DNA from: Helicobacter_D ganmani
Lineage (GTDB): Bacteria > Campylobacterota > Campylobacteria > Campylobacterales > Helicobacteraceae
Assembly (NCBI RefSeq): GCF_965138225.1
Contig: NZ_CBCSAX010000021.1
DNA length: 24,415 bases
Direction: 5' to 3' (one strand)
The notes below the pieces were generated by a model that was not told the origin of the DNA, made no database searches, and saw only the letters and a list, made by a program, of their open reading frames with translations. Of the stretch, positions 24,293 to 24,415 are shown piece by piece (positions within the stretch are counted from its first letter, which is position 1; every line of letters begins with the position of its first letter). A program made the translations under genes and the position numbers.

Positions 24293-24308
24293 ATTATATT
24301 TCCCCCCC
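24293..24308 (-). promoter_or_regulatory. Possible -10 box next to a G7 tract upstream of the bacteriohemerythrin gene
   Basis: On the minus strand, seven G (24308-24302) and AAA lead into TATAAT (24298-24293), which would give a leader of about 110 bases before the hemerythrin ATG. The G run would lie in the promoter spacer. The remaining sequence between 24175 and 24415 shows no gene and is A/T-rich. Confidence 0.35.
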
Positions 24309-24415
24309 AAGCAAGTTTTTAAATGTGTGTGGCAAGAGTCCTCACAAAAAGTCTTAAAGGATTGTAATTTTAGCCTTACGATTCGTAATTCAAAATCTAG
24401 CCATTAAAGGTTTGA

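Noticed and set aside
1..24415. CRISPR arrays, tRNA or rRNA genes, insertion sequences, prophage
   Set aside because: No regularly spaced repeats, cloverleaf-like TTCGA/T-arm segments, transposase or phage structural proteins were seen on either strand by reading; tRNA and rRNA profile searches were not possible.

Overview
The window looks like chromosomal DNA of a Helicobacter species, probably not H. pylori. It is AT-rich, and two blocks keep an H. pylori-like gene order: rplI-hslV-hslU-era-csd6 (compare HP0514-HP0518) and rppH-lysC-hobA-holB-folP-hypothetical (compare HP1228-HP1233). HobA is a Campylobacterota-specific DnaA partner. A tkt-addB pair as in HP1088/HP1089 and an azlC/azlD pair support the same placement. 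These matches come from memory of the families and gene order; no search was run.

Layout. (1) 1-1351, minus: an apparently phase-variable, currently OFF gene. Its 5' part encodes an SGNH-like domain. An eight-G tract throws it out of frame, and the remaining 241 codons stay open to the window edge in another frame. (2) 1352-1596: a palindromic intergenic repeat. (3) 1597-3586, minus: a three-gene operon with stop/start overlaps, made of an Fe(II)/2-oxoglutarate oxygenase of the TauD/AsnO type followed by the two-component amino-acid exporter AzlC/AzlD. A perfect palindrome sits just upstream. (4) 3751-10178, plus: L9, the HslUV protease, Era and Csd6, then a NERD-domain UvrD-like helicase that looks like an accessory insertion. 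(5) 10216-11219, minus: a TetR-type regulator translationally overlapped with gatC, with a long inverted-repeat operator candidate upstream. (6) 11378-17168, plus: RppH, aspartokinase, HobA, DNA polymerase III delta prime, dihydropteroate synthase, an unknown conserved protein and uracil-DNA glycosylase. (7) 17165-18436, minus: a DUF2130 coiled-coil protein. (8) 18815-19318, plus: a DUF4149-like membrane protein. (9) 19293-24174, minus: bacteriohemerythrin, transketolase and AddB.

How they fit together: most of the window is housekeeping (protein quality control, cell-shape peptidoglycan trimming, replication initiation and clamp loading, folate and lysine/diaminopimelate supply, recombination repair). 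The accessory parts are the phase-variable surface-glycan-type gene, the oxygenase-AzlCD operon, the NERD helicase and possibly the TetR gene. The oxygenase plus exporter operon is the best candidate for a little-described system; a reasonable inference is that an amino acid (or a derivative) is hydroxylated and then exported. No tRNA, rRNA, CRISPR array, insertion sequence or prophage was seen.
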